Below, in pieces: positions 56,310-64,000 of a DNA stretch of 64,000 bases (its first letter is position 1; every line of letters starts with the position of its first letter). The translations under genes and the position numbers were made by a program. The stretch is taken from assembly GCA_019455285.1 (NCBI GenBank), contig JACFMS010000018.1:1-64000 (forward strand). The letters run 5' to 3'. Source of the DNA: Sphingomonadales bacterium (lineage in GTDB: Bacteria > Pseudomonadota > Alphaproteobacteria > Sphingomonadales > Govanellaceae). The notes beneath the pieces were generated by a model that was not told the DNA's origin, made no database searches, and saw only the letters and a list, made by a program, of their open reading frames with translations.

Positions 56310-56380
56310 CGTCATTCCCGCGCAAGCGGGAATCCATAGTAAAATTAAAGAGCTGGATCCCCGCTTCCGCGGGGATGACA
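56310..56380. repeat. Dispersed palindromic repeat, copy 3
   Basis: CGTCATTCCCGCGCAAGCGG to CCGCGGGGATGACA, with a central AAAATTAAAGAGCTGGATCC-like spacer. Same design as the copies at 42416, 48992 and 63948; the flanks differ from those of copies 2 and 4. Confidence 0.85.
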
Positions 56381-56441
56381 GAACATAATTTGTTTGCTTG
56401 CGATTCTATTTAAACACGTACTGGTATAGTATCGCCTCATC

Positions 56442-57272
56442 ATGTCCAATCGCAAACGCCCCCGCCCCTCGCAGCCGCCGATCAAAGCCTATACCGACGA
56501 GCTCTTTATCCACAGCCCGGCGGCGCGCCCGGTGCGCATCCTGTCCGAGTATTTCGCCCCCAAGGAGCGGTTCGAGCGCCACCGCATCCAGGACACCATC
56601 GTGTTCTTCGGCTCGGCGCGGCTGCAATCGCGGGAGACGGCGGAGGCGGCGCTGGCGCTGGCCCGCGCCGAGGGCGGGGATATCGCCGCCGCCGAGCGGC
56701 TGCTGGACATGTCGGTCTATTACGAGGCGACCCGCGAATTGGCCCGCCGGCTGACCGAATGGTCGCTATCCCTGGAGGAGACAGTGCGCCGTTTCGTGGT
56801 CTGCTCGGGCGGCGGCCCCGGCATCATGGAGGCGACCAACCGCGGCGCGGCGGAAGCCGGCGGCGAAAGCGTCGGGCTCGGCATCTCGCTGCCCATGGAG
56901 GATACCGGCAATCCCTATATATCCGGCGACTTGAGCTTCCAATTTCATTACTTTTTCATGCGTAAGTTCTGGTTCGCCTATCTTGCCAAGGCGTTTATCG
57001 CCATGCCCGGCGGCTATGGCACATTGGACGAAATCCTGGAAATCCTGACCTTGCTGCAAACCCGCAAAATGACCAAGAAGGTGCCGATCGTCTTGTTCGG
57101 CAGCAAATTCTGGGATGAGGTGCTGAATTTCCCGGCGCTGGTGCGCTATGGCACGGTCAGCCCCGGCGATCTTGACCTGTTCTTCAAGACCGACTCTTTG
57201 GACGATACCTTTGACTACATCACCGACGGCCTGATGCGCTACGCCTGGGCCAGCCCCGGCGGCGGCATGTAG
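56442..57272 (+). CDS. LOG family (TIGR00730) Rossmann-fold protein, probable cytokinin riboside phosphate phosphoribohydrolase
   Basis: 276 residues. It has FVVCSGGGPGIMEATNRGA and the LOG motif MPGGYGTLDEILEIL, with FFMRKFWFAYLAKAFIA between. LOG enzymes remove ribose 5-phosphate from nucleoside monophosphates. The protein is longer than plant LOG (about 215) by an N-terminal extension, as in many proteobacterial versions. The physiological substrate is unknown. Confidence 0.88.
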   Translation: MSNRKRPRPSQPPIKAYTDELFIHSPAARPVRILSEYFAPKERFERHRIQDTIVFFGSARLQSRETAEAALALARAEGGDIAAAERLLDMSVYYEATRELARRLTEWSLSLEETVRRFVVCSGGGPGIMEATNRGAAEAGGESVGLGISLPMEDTGNPYISGDLSFQFHYFFMRKFWFAYLAKAFIAMPGGYGTLDEILEILTLLQTRKMTKKVPIVLFGSKFWDEVLNFPALVRYGTVSPGDLDLFFKTDSLDDTFDYITDGLMRYAWASPGGGM

Positions 57273-57288
57273 CCTAACTCTAGGTGGC

Positions 57289-59457
57289 TTACCCTTCGCC
57301 CGGCGGCACGGCGAGGCGAACGCTGTCGCGGGAGCGTTGCTCCCAAATTTCCCGCCCGCCGCGGCTATCCAGATAATGGATCAGCGCCGCCACCGGTCGC
57401 CGGTCATAGATGGCGCCGGCCTGGCTGAGGAGCAGCTGGATGGCCATTTCGATGGGCAGCGGCGCGCGGTAGGCGCGGGCGCTGATCATGGCGATGAAGG
57501 CGTTGGCCACGGCAAGCGCCCGGGCGGTGGGCAGAATGGCGTCGCCCTTCAGGCCGGCCGGCATGCCGCTGCCGTCCCAGTGGGCCTGCGCCTGCTCGAG
57601 AGTTTCCACCACCGGGCCGTCAAACGGGATGCCGCGCAACAGCTCGGCGCTTTTCAAGAGGCTGGAACGCACTTCATCGATCTCGGCCGGCTCCAAGGCC
57701 TCGGATTTTGTTAGAATATCGCGCCGCACCAGGAGCTTGCCTAGATTGAGGAGAGCCCCGGCCGCTTCCGCCGTCTCAATCTCGGCGGCGCTCAAGCCCA
57801 TCTCTTCGGCAATGGCGCGGGCCAGCTCGGCGACCCAGCGCGAATGTTGCGCCGCGAACGGATCGCGGCTGTCGACCAGGGTGACGATGGTGGCCACCAA
57901 CTGCCGCAGCGTCGCCTCGCGGCGGTCGCGCTCGCCGACCAGCGCGGTTACATCCTCGATCACCAGAAGCGTTCCCTGTTCGGGTGCGGCCTCGCCGTGA
58001 CGCGGCAAGGTTACGGCTACGTGACTGACGATGAAATCCCGTACTTTGCCGTTGCCGCCGATGCGATGGGCGGAAGAAATCAGCGTCCCCTCGGCCAGCG
58101 CGCGCCGGCTGCCGGCAGTGAGAATTTCGCCGAATTCACGGCCGAAAATGGCGGCAAGCGACTTGCCCTCCAGATCCATGGCGGTCTGGCCGGCCTCGGT
58201 TGCCGCCTGACGATTGCCGAACCGGCAGCGACCCTCGGCGTCGATGGCGAGGATCTGGGTCGGCTGGGCGTCCATCACCCCTTGCAGGAAATCCGATAGG
58301 GCGCGAAAACGGCCAGCCAGATCGGAGGCCTGCGCCGCCGCCGCCGCCGCCCGGATGGAGGCGCCGTGCCGCCACAGCATCAGCCCGGCGGCCGCCAAGA
58401 GCGCGATGATGAGGCTCAAGATCAACAGCATGGCGTTGCGCCGGGCCGTGATTTCGCCCAGCGCCGCCTTGGCGTTGACGGTGCGCACCACCGTCCACGC
58501 CGCCTCCGTCATGGGCGCACCCACCACCAGCACCTGCTTGCCGTCGTAATTGCGTTTCACGGCGAACGCGCCGGGATGCGAAGCGGCAAATCCCGCTGCT
58601 TCTTCCGGCTCGTCGGGCAAGGCGTGGGCCAGCGGCGCGGCGCCATCCGCCAGAGGCGACAGCACGTCGATGGCGGCGTCCCGGCGGCGCACCAGATAGC
58701 TCTCGCCGCCGTCCGCGTCATCGCCCGGCTGCCGCAAGCGGGTATAAAGTCCGTCACCCAACAGCCGCACGCCGATCGCCAGCCCCACCGGCGCGCCGCC
58801 GTCGGCACCCTCCACCGGCGCGATGGGCGCCACCACCGCCAGCGTCGCCTCGCCGGTCTCGCCGCGATAGGGGCCGATGATCTCCACCGCGTCCGCCTTG
58901 GGCCGCAGGACGCGGTACTGGTCGAGCAGGGGACCAATTTTTGGCATCCAGGCGGTCGACACCACAGCGCGGCCATCGAGCATCGCCACCGCCAGCCCGG
59001 CCCGCCCTGGCCGTTCGATATTGGCGGGGATATCGGCGCCGGCGGGCGGCGCGGCAAACCCCGATTGGCTGGCGGTGAAGGTCAACAGATGGCGCATGAT
59101 TTCGACGCGCGCTTCGCCGTCGGTGATTTCCTCCAGCTTGCCGGTCCAGGAAAACTCAGTAAAAAAAAATCGCACCGTGGTGTTGCCGGCGATGCCGCGC
59201 ACCACCTCGCGCTGCGCCGCCAGCCATTCGTCGGCGGCCGCCGCGCGGGCCTCGGCCACCAGCGTCAAGCGATCGCGCCAAACCTCCAGATCCCGCGCCC
59301 GGCTCGCCTCGGCGAAGCGAAACACCACCAGAAAGCCGATCGCGGCGGCCAGGAACAGGCCGCCGGCCAGCACCGCCGCCCAGCGTCGCAGCCGCCGTTC
59401 ATCGCGGGCGGAAAATACCGCGCCGTGGATTTCGCCTTGCTCGGTCATATCCCCCAT
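57289..59457 (-). CDS. Membrane sensor with PAS and degenerate HD-GYP domain
   Basis: 722 residues (ATG 59448 has a closer GGGGGA). Membrane helices at 27-47 and 343-362 enclose a periplasmic sensing domain of about 295 residues. A PAS domain (385-505) and a C-terminal HD-GYP fold (515-700) follow. The fold is clear (LVDSRDPFAAQHSRWVAELA) but the metal site is lost: HD is Asn571-Leu572 in ALLNLGKLL, the HHE motif is replaced in EQAQAHWDGSGMP, and GYP is GMP. It probably binds a ligand or partner rather than hydrolysing c-di-GMP. It is divergent from a LapG-like protease gene, with about 90 bases between. Confidence 0.85.
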   Translation of the reverse strand: MGDMTEQGEIHGAVFSARDERRLRRWAAVLAGGLFLAAAIGFLVVFRFAEASRARDLEVWRDRLTLVAEARAAAADEWLAAQREVVRGIAGNTTVRFFFTEFSWTGKLEEITDGEARVEIMRHLLTFTASQSGFAAPPAGADIPANIERPGRAGLAVAMLDGRAVVSTAWMPKIGPLLDQYRVLRPKADAVEIIGPYRGETGEATLAVVAPIAPVEGADGGAPVGLAIGVRLLGDGLYTRLRQPGDDADGGESYLVRRRDAAIDVLSPLADGAAPLAHALPDEPEEAAGFAASHPGAFAVKRNYDGKQVLVVGAPMTEAAWTVVRTVNAKAALGEITARRNAMLLILSLIIALLAAAGLMLWRHGASIRAAAAAAQASDLAGRFRALSDFLQGVMDAQPTQILAIDAEGRCRFGNRQAATEAGQTAMDLEGKSLAAIFGREFGEILTAGSRRALAEGTLISSAHRIGGNGKVRDFIVSHVAVTLPRHGEAAPEQGTLLVIEDVTALVGERDRREATLRQLVATIVTLVDSRDPFAAQHSRWVAELARAIAEEMGLSAAEIETAEAAGALLNLGKLLVRRDILTKSEALEPAEIDEVRSSLLKSAELLRGIPFDGPVVETLEQAQAHWDGSGMPAGLKGDAILPTARALAVANAFIAMISARAYRAPLPIEMAIQLLLSQAGAIYDRRPVAALIHYLDSRGGREIWEQRSRDSVRLAVPPGEG

Positions 59458-59548
59458 AGTTTTAGCGTTAACAAGGAGTTAACCCTTTTTCTGGCACGTT
59501 GCATCACGATACTGGTTTCGCCTTCCTTTGACTATAGGTGTGTTCGCT

Positions 59549-60175
59549 GTGCTTCGGTTCATCGTGGTGCTCGTCTGCAGCCTTCTTTGCACCGCGCCGG
59601 CCGCGGCGGCGGGACTGTTCGGCTCGCAGGAGATCAAGGGTTCGACCCTCGCCGCCTTCACCAAGTGGACCGATATGCTGGACCGCTACCAGTGGGAAGA
59701 GAATCGCACAGGCCGCAAGCTGCCCTGCCGCTTGAGCGCCTCCTTCAAGTGCCGGGACGACGAGTGGCGCAATCTCCTGACCGCGCTCAAGACCCTGGCG
59801 CGGAGCGAAAAGATCAATCGCATCAATGGCTTCCTGAACCAGGCGCCATATATCACCGACAACGCCAATTATGGCATGGCCGACTACTGGGCGACGGTCT
59901 ACGAGTTTTTGCGAAAGGACGGCGACTGCGAGGATTACGCCATCGCCAAGTACTTCTCGCTCAAGGCGCTGGGCTTCGATCCCGCCCGCATGCGGGTGGT
60001 GGTGGTCGAGGATTTGAACCTGAAGACGCCGCACGCCGTGCTGGCGCTTTATCTCGACGGCCAGACCCTGATCCTCGACAATCAGCTCCCCGCCCCGGTG
60101 CGGGCGGAAAGCATCGTCCATTACCGGCCGATCTATTCCATCAACGAAACCGCCTGGTGGCTGCACCGGCTGTAA
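59549..60175 (+). CDS. LapG-like periplasmic transglutaminase-type cysteine protease
   Basis: 208 residues from GTG 59549; the frame is open to a TTG at 59528. Signal peptide LRFIVVLVCSLLCTAPAAAA, then the BTLCP (DUF920) domain: WEENRTGRKLPCRLSA, FLRKDGDCEDYAIAKYFSLK with the catalytic Cys and flanking calcium-type acidic residues, the His in TPHAVLALYL and the Asp in ILDNQ. LapG cleaves large adhesins at the cell surface and is held inactive by the c-di-GMP receptor LapD. No lapA or lapD is in the window, but proteins with degenerate c-di-GMP domains sit on both sides. Confidence 0.88.
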   Translation: MLRFIVVLVCSLLCTAPAAAAGLFGSQEIKGSTLAAFTKWTDMLDRYQWEENRTGRKLPCRLSASFKCRDDEWRNLLTALKTLARSEKINRINGFLNQAPYITDNANYGMADYWATVYEFLRKDGDCEDYAIAKYFSLKALGFDPARMRVVVVEDLNLKTPHAVLALYLDGQTLILDNQLPAPVRAESIVHYRPIYSINETAWWLHRL

Positions 60176-60292
60176 CCGCCGTTCTTAACCTATTTGCAAG
60201 CTGCGCCGTGTGATCATGGCTGGCGCTGACCCGCCGGACGGGGCGGCAGTGGTCATGGGCAAGATCTGGATTTAACGTCACAAGGGTTTTGG

Positions 60293-61495
60293 GTGTTCAG
60301 AAAGCGTCGTACCGCCACGCCATCGTCGTTGCCGAGCCAGGAGGAGGTCCTGGTCGATTACGCCAAGCGGCTGCGTTTGCATCGCAAGGGGCGGCGGGCG
60401 GCGCTGGTGCATCTGTCGCGTCTCAGCCGCGCCAGCCAGCATCCCCAGGACCTGCGGCTGGCGGCGGAAGCCTTCCTGCCCCTGACGCGGCGCTATGAGG
60501 GTGAAATTTTTCGCCTGTCCAACCATGACATCGTGTTCATCGCCAAGGATGTCACTGTCGCCGCCATGGACGAGGTGGTGCTGCGCCTGCGCTACATGTT
60601 CTCCGACGATCCCTATTTCCGCCAGGTGGAGAACGCCTCTGATAGCGACCGCTTTTGCACCTATTACGACATGGAGCGAGACTACGACGCCTTTCTCGCC
60701 TGGACCGGCAGCCTGCTGCGGCCGACGGCCCCAGACGAGGAAAGCCCCAGCATCGTCGCCTTCACGGAGCTGACGCGCGCCCATGCCGAAGCGGAGCCCA
60801 AGCCGGCGCGCGCCCCCCTTCTCGATGACCTTCAGACCAGCGCGGTATTCGCCATCGATCGCGACGGCCGGCTGTCGCCGATTTTATCGGAGATCCGCTT
60901 TCACCTCAGCCTGATGCGGGCGCGCCGCGGCCTGTCCACCACCTCCGGCATGACCGACCGCTGGCTCCTCGACGTGCTCAGCGACGAAATGACCCCTGAC
61001 TTCATGGCCGCCTGTTTCGACAACAGCCGCTCGGCGCCGCGCACCCTGGTGCTGCCGCTCGATCCCATGACGGTGCTGCTGCCGGAGTTCGACCGCTTCC
61101 ATGAAACCTACAAACGGTTGTCCCGCACCCCGGCGCTGATCGAACTGAACTGGCTGGAGGCGATGCGCGAGCCGGAGACCTTTATCGCCGCCCGCGATCG
61201 CCTGGCCCGCAGCGGCCATAAGCTGTGCCTGGCCGACTGGGACATCTACGCCTTCGCCATGAGCGATCCGCGGCGCTTAAGCGCGCATTTCTACAAAATT
61301 TCCTGGAAGCCGGCGCTGTTTGAGAATTTCCGCGAGGATTGGCGCTTGAGCGTCGCCGAGACGGTGCGCGCCGCCGGCGCGGCGAAGGTGATCTTGACCG
61401 ACTGCTCGGCCGCCGCCAGCTTAAGCTTCGGCCAACGCACCGGCATCGTGCTTTATACCGGCGCCCATCCCGACCGGGAAACCAAGACAAAATAA
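60293..61495 (+). CDS. Cytoplasmic protein with degenerate GGDEF and EAL-like domains (proposed)
   Basis: 400 residues from GTG 60293 (AAGG eight bases upstream). No signal peptide or membrane helix. Residues 30-110 follow a GGDEF layout, with IFRLSNHDIVFI where active enzymes have RLGGDEFVVL, so GGDEF reads SNHDI. Residues 185-395 follow an EAL layout: LSPILSEIRFHL in place of the EAL motif, LCLADWDIYAFAMSD for LDDFG, SAHFYKISWKPAL for the VKID region, and IVLYTGAHPDRE at the end. This is my alignment by eye, without a search. If right, both domains are catalytically dead, as in LapD or FimX. It follows the LapG-like gene by 117 bases. Confidence 0.6.
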   Translation: MFRKRRTATPSSLPSQEEVLVDYAKRLRLHRKGRRAALVHLSRLSRASQHPQDLRLAAEAFLPLTRRYEGEIFRLSNHDIVFIAKDVTVAAMDEVVLRLRYMFSDDPYFRQVENASDSDRFCTYYDMERDYDAFLAWTGSLLRPTAPDEESPSIVAFTELTRAHAEAEPKPARAPLLDDLQTSAVFAIDRDGRLSPILSEIRFHLSLMRARRGLSTTSGMTDRWLLDVLSDEMTPDFMAACFDNSRSAPRTLVLPLDPMTVLLPEFDRFHETYKRLSRTPALIELNWLEAMREPETFIAARDRLARSGHKLCLADWDIYAFAMSDPRRLSAHFYKISWKPALFENFREDWRLSVAETVRAAGAAKVILTDCSAAASLSFGQRTGIVLYTGAHPDRETKTK

Positions 61496-61500
61496 GACCG

Positions 61501-62106
61501 TCAATATTCCGCGCCGGCCTCGGTCAAGAGCTTGACAATGGAGCTTTTGCGGCTGTTCTTGGCGTAATCGAGCGCGGTATGGCCGGTGTTGTCCTCCACC
61601 ATCAAATCCGCCTTGGCGTCGATGAACAGCTTGATGACGTCGGCATTGCCGCTTCTGACCGCCTTCATCAGCGCCGTCTCGCCCAGCTTGTCGCCCAAAT
61701 TGGGGTTGGCTTTAAAGTAAAGCAGCACCGCGGTGGAGAACTTGTCGCCGTTGGCGGCGGCGCGCATCAGCGCCGTCTCCTTGTTTGAGGCGCTGGCGGC
61801 GTCGACATTGGCCCCTTGTTCGATGAGAAAACGCACCACGCCCGCCTCGCCCATGCCGGCGGCAAGGACCAAGGCCGGCGTGCCGTCATCATCCCGGGCG
61901 TTGACATTGGCGCCTTTCAAGACATTGGTCTTGATGCCGTAAAAATCCTGTTTTTTCAGCGCCTGCATGAACTGGAAGGTGGGGGAAAACTGCGCCGCCG
62001 CGGGGCTAAGCCCGAGCACGGCCGCCACCAGGAAAATTACCGCCGCCGTCCACTGTCGCCGCCAGCTTATGATCGTTACACGTCCCGGACCCATCGACCC
62101 TCTCAT
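61501..62106 (-). CDS. Exported ankyrin-repeat protein
   Basis: 201 residues (ATG 62106; ATG 62094 has a better GAGAGG). A signal peptide (AAVIFLVAAVLGLSPAAAQF) and then about five ankyrin repeats: GANVNARDDDGTPALVLAAGM, GANVDAASASNKETALMRAA, NPNLGDKLGETALMKAVRSG, ADLMVEDNTGHTALDYAKNS (each quoted in part). A periplasmic binding scaffold; partner unknown. It converges on the previous gene with 5 bases between. Confidence 0.88.
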   Translation of the reverse strand: MRGSMGPGRVTIISWRRQWTAAVIFLVAAVLGLSPAAAQFSPTFQFMQALKKQDFYGIKTNVLKGANVNARDDDGTPALVLAAGMGEAGVVRFLIEQGANVDAASASNKETALMRAAANGDKFSTAVLLYFKANPNLGDKLGETALMKAVRSGNADVIKLFIDAKADLMVEDNTGHTALDYAKNSRKSSIVKLLTEAGAEY

Positions 62107-62191
62107 CCTTTGTTCCTTGATGCCTTGGTCTTATATAAGGAGTCCGCAAGCGGTTGACAAACCGCGCGCCACGGCGGACAACATCCAGCTT

Positions 62192-62806
62192 ATGGCAGAC
62201 AAACACAAAATGGCGGCGCCATTATGGCTTCTCGCGGCGGCGGCTGCCGTGGCCGCCATTGTCGCGGCCCTATGGTTCACCAAGGCCAATGGCCCGACCC
62301 GCGTGGCCGATCCCACGACCCTCATCGGCGGCCCGTTCTCGCTTATCGATCAGACCGGGAAACGGGTCACCGAAGCCGACTTTCGCGGCCGTTACATGCT
62401 TGTTTTCTTTGGCTATACTTTCTGTCCCGACGTCTGTCCGGTAGAGCTGCAATCGATGTCGACGGCGCTCGACATGATGGATCAGAAGACGGCGGCCAAG
62501 GTCACGCCGGTGTTCATCACCATCGACCCGGCGCGCGACACGGTGGCGGTGATGGCGGCCTACGTCAAAGCATTTCATCCCCGGCTCATCGGGCTGACCG
62601 GCACGGCGGAGGAGATCGCCGCCGCCGCCCGCGCCTACCGCATCTATTACCAGAAGGCCGCTGCGGAAGCGGCCGATGACGACAGCTACCTGATGGACCA
62701 TAGCGCCATCGTCTATCTGATGGGACCCGACGGCAAATATGTCGCCCATTTCTCCCCCGGCACCAAGCCCGAGGCCATGGCGGCGCGGCTGAAAGACCTC
62801 CTTTAA
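62192..62806 (+). CDS. SCO1/SenC family copper chaperone-like protein
   Basis: 204 residues from the ATG at 62192. One N-terminal membrane anchor ([20 protein letters not shown]), then a thioredoxin fold with the copper site [14 protein letters not shown] and the His in [15 protein letters not shown] proteins deliver copper to the CuA centre of cytochrome oxidase or serve redox roles; no oxidase genes are in the window. The stop overlaps the next start (TAATG). Confidence 0.93.
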   Translation: MADKHKMAAPLWLLAAAAAVAAIVAALWFTKANGPTRVADPTTLIGGPFSLIDQTGKRVTEADFRGRYMLVFFGYTFCPDVCPVELQSMSTALDMMDQKTAAKVTPVFITIDPARDTVAVMAAYVKAFHPRLIGLTGTAEEIAAAARAYRIYYQKAAAEAADDDSYLMDHSAIVYLMGPDGKYVAHFSPGTKPEAMAARLKDLL

Positions 62807-63243
62807 TGCCGCTGCCGTTCTGGAAGGCCAAGCCGCTGGACCGCCTGACCCCGGCGGAATGGGAATCGCTGTGCGACGGCTGCGGCCGCTGCTGCCTCTT
62901 AAAGCTCGAGGATGAGGATACCGGCCGCATCGTCAATACCAACGTGGTCTGCCGGCTCCTCGACCTGCGCACCTGCCGCTGCCGAAAATATGCCGAGCGG
63001 CAACGCCTGGTGCCGGATTGCGTCTTGCTGACGCCGCAAAATATCGACAAGCTGCGATGGATGCCGGCGACCTGCGCCTATCGGCTGCTGGCCGAGGGTA
63101 AGGATCTGCCCTCCTGGCACCCGCTGGTCTCCGGCACACGCGACACCGTGCACGACGCCGGCGTCTCGGTGCGCGCCTGGGCCATATCGGAGCGCCGCGC
63201 CGGCCCGTTGGAGGACCATGTCATCGAGGTTCTTGGAGATTGA
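62806..63243 (+). CDS. YcgN family cysteine-cluster protein (UPF0260)
   Basis: 145 residues with [39 protein letters not shown], and [11 protein letters not shown], the cysteine pattern of YcgN/UPF0260, which probably binds a metal or iron-sulfur cluster. Function unknown. The C-terminus overlaps the next gene by 26 bases. Confidence 0.9.
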   Translation: MPLPFWKAKPLDRLTPAEWESLCDGCGRCCLLKLEDEDTGRIVNTNVVCRLLDLRTCRCRKYAERQRLVPDCVLLTPQNIDKLRWMPATCAYRLLAEGKDLPSWHPLVSGTRDTVHDAGVSVRAWAISERRAGPLEDHVIEVLGD

Positions 63244-63907
63244 TGATAACTTGATCGTCCGCCGCTCGCCCCGGGCGCGGCAGCTGAGCTTGCGCCTGGA
63301 TAACCGCACCGGAGCCGCCATTCTCACCCTGCCGCGCGGGGTGTCGGTGCGGGAAGCGGCGCTGTTCGCCACCGAGCACAAGGGCTGGCTCGCCCGCCAG
63401 CGGGCGGCGCTGCCGCCGGCGATCCGCCTCGCCCCTGGCGAGGAGGTGCCGATCCTGGGCCGGCCGCATGCCATCATTCATGACCCCGACGCCGGCCGCC
63501 AGCCGGCGGTGGAGGCCGAACCAGCGGCGATTCGGGTCGGCGGCGCGCCCAGCGAGGTCGCCAACCGCGTCCGCCGTTACCTGAAAAACCGCGCCGGCGA
63601 GGAATTGACGCCCCGGGTGGCGCATTACGCCGCCGCGCTTGACGTCAGCTACAGCCGGCTGCGGCTCAATGACCCCATGGGCCGCTGGGGCAGTTGTTCG
63701 GCCACCGGCACGTTGTCGTTTTCCTGGCGGCTGGTGATGGCCCCCGGCTGGATCATCGACTACGTGGTCGCCCACGAGGTCGCCCATTTGAAGGAAATGA
63801 ACCACTCCCGCCGTTTCTGGACCCATGTCCGCCGCCTGGTGGGCGATCCCGCGCCGGCCCGCGCCTGGCTTGGCCAGCAAGGCACGGCCTTGCAACGGGT
63901 GGGGTAG
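63218..63907 (+). CDS. YgjP-like metallopeptidase (DUF45)
   Basis: 229 residues from the ATG at 63218 (GGAGG upstream). [13 protein letters not shown] at the N-terminus, [20 protein letters not shown], and the zinc motif [19 protein letters not shown] (HExxH plus downstream His) define the YgjP/DUF45 family. Predicted cytoplasmic; substrate unknown. Confidence 0.9.
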   Translation: MSSRFLEIDDNLIVRRSPRARQLSLRLDNRTGAAILTLPRGVSVREAALFATEHKGWLARQRAALPPAIRLAPGEEVPILGRPHAIIHDPDAGRQPAVEAEPAAIRVGGAPSEVANRVRRYLKNRAGEELTPRVAHYAAALDVSYSRLRLNDPMGRWGSCSATGTLSFSWRLVMAPGWIIDYVVAHEVAHLKEMNHSRRFWTHVRRLVGDPAPARAWLGQQGTALQRVG

Positions 63908-63947
63908 GGCAATGTGCGTTTAAGCACAGCCACGCTCAATCAGTAAC

Positions 63948-64000
63948 CGTCATTCCCGCGCAAGCGGGAATCCATAGTGAAATCAAAGAACTGGATCCCC
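63948..64000. repeat. Dispersed palindromic repeat, copy 4 (cut by window edge)
   Basis: CGTCATTCCCGCGCAAGCGG onward matches copy 3, and the second half is lost at the window end. The upstream 63910-63947 (GCAATGTGCGTTTAAGCACA and on) matches the inverted right end of the 48943-49107 element, so this is another copy of the larger unit. Confidence 0.82.

Noticed and set aside
58366-60213. A 615-codon plus-strand open frame across the HD-GYP sensor and the LapG-like gene
   Set aside because: Low-complexity Arg/His/Gly product, runs through the divergent promoter and another gene's frame; both real genes have clear domains.

Overview
The window is a continuous, GC-rich stretch of an alphaproteobacterial chromosome, most like a free-living Rhodospirillales-type organism (the order is an inference). 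The pointers are the block chvI-chvG-hprK-rapZ-EIIA-HPr-EI-ahcY-divL-tsaE-amgK/murU-addB, the block tRNA-Thr - small protein - dcd - murA - DUF2948 - hisG - hisD - UPF0262 - phosphatase - infA - maf - RNase E/G - yacG, and alphaproteobacterial families such as DUF3126. There is no phage, plasmid, CRISPR array or rRNA operon. About 60 genes are packed tightly, with many 4-base start/stop overlaps.

Layout. 1-13608 (minus): AddB (cut by the window edge), a fused AmgK-MurU cell-wall recycling enzyme, TsaE, a DivL-type kinase with Tyr in place of the phospho-His, AhcY behind a candidate SahR operator, then a permease-less regulatory PTS with HPr kinase, RapZ and the ChvG/ChvI two-component system. 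13958-17131 (plus): PckA, a J-domain protein and a ChaN-like lipoprotein. 17172-20194: a TPP riboswitch ahead of a TonB receptor and TenA, a thiamine salvage unit. 20283-23059 (minus): a ZnuD-like receptor under a Zur box, SufE and TusA. 23148-32614 (plus): one overlapping operon for NAD-dependent formate dehydrogenase (fused beta subunit, catalytic alpha), FdhD, MobA, the TupABC tungstate importer and MoeA. This reads as a self-contained tungsten formate dehydrogenase module.

32740-42389: DUF4197 protein, asparaginase, tRNA-Thr and the conserved murA/his/infA/maf block, with two short genes (34618-34794 and yacG). 42390-48941: a leader with two inverted repeats that share arms, then a fused 2-oxoacid dehydrogenase E1, an E2, an exonuclease, an APH-kinase fusion and a nitrilase. 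49108-54998: ferredoxin plus reductase and several small conserved proteins. 55251-56441: a SleB-type hydrolase, then a 546-base gene-free stretch with an FNR/FixK-type box, a highly foldable segment and a strong terminator, which I interpret as a candidate FNR-controlled small RNA. 56442-63907: LOG protein, then a cluster of a LapG-like periplasmic protease between a degenerate HD-GYP sensor and a degenerate GGDEF-EAL protein, followed by ankyrin, SCO, YcgN and YgjP proteins.

A palindromic repeat of about 70 bases occurs four times (42416, 48992, 56310, 63948). The copy at 48992 lies inside a 165-base element with terminal inverted repeats. The signals I rate most worth following are the candidate FNR-controlled RNA (55923-56191), the LapG/degenerate c-di-GMP cluster (57289-61495) and the alternative-pairing leader (42556-42688).
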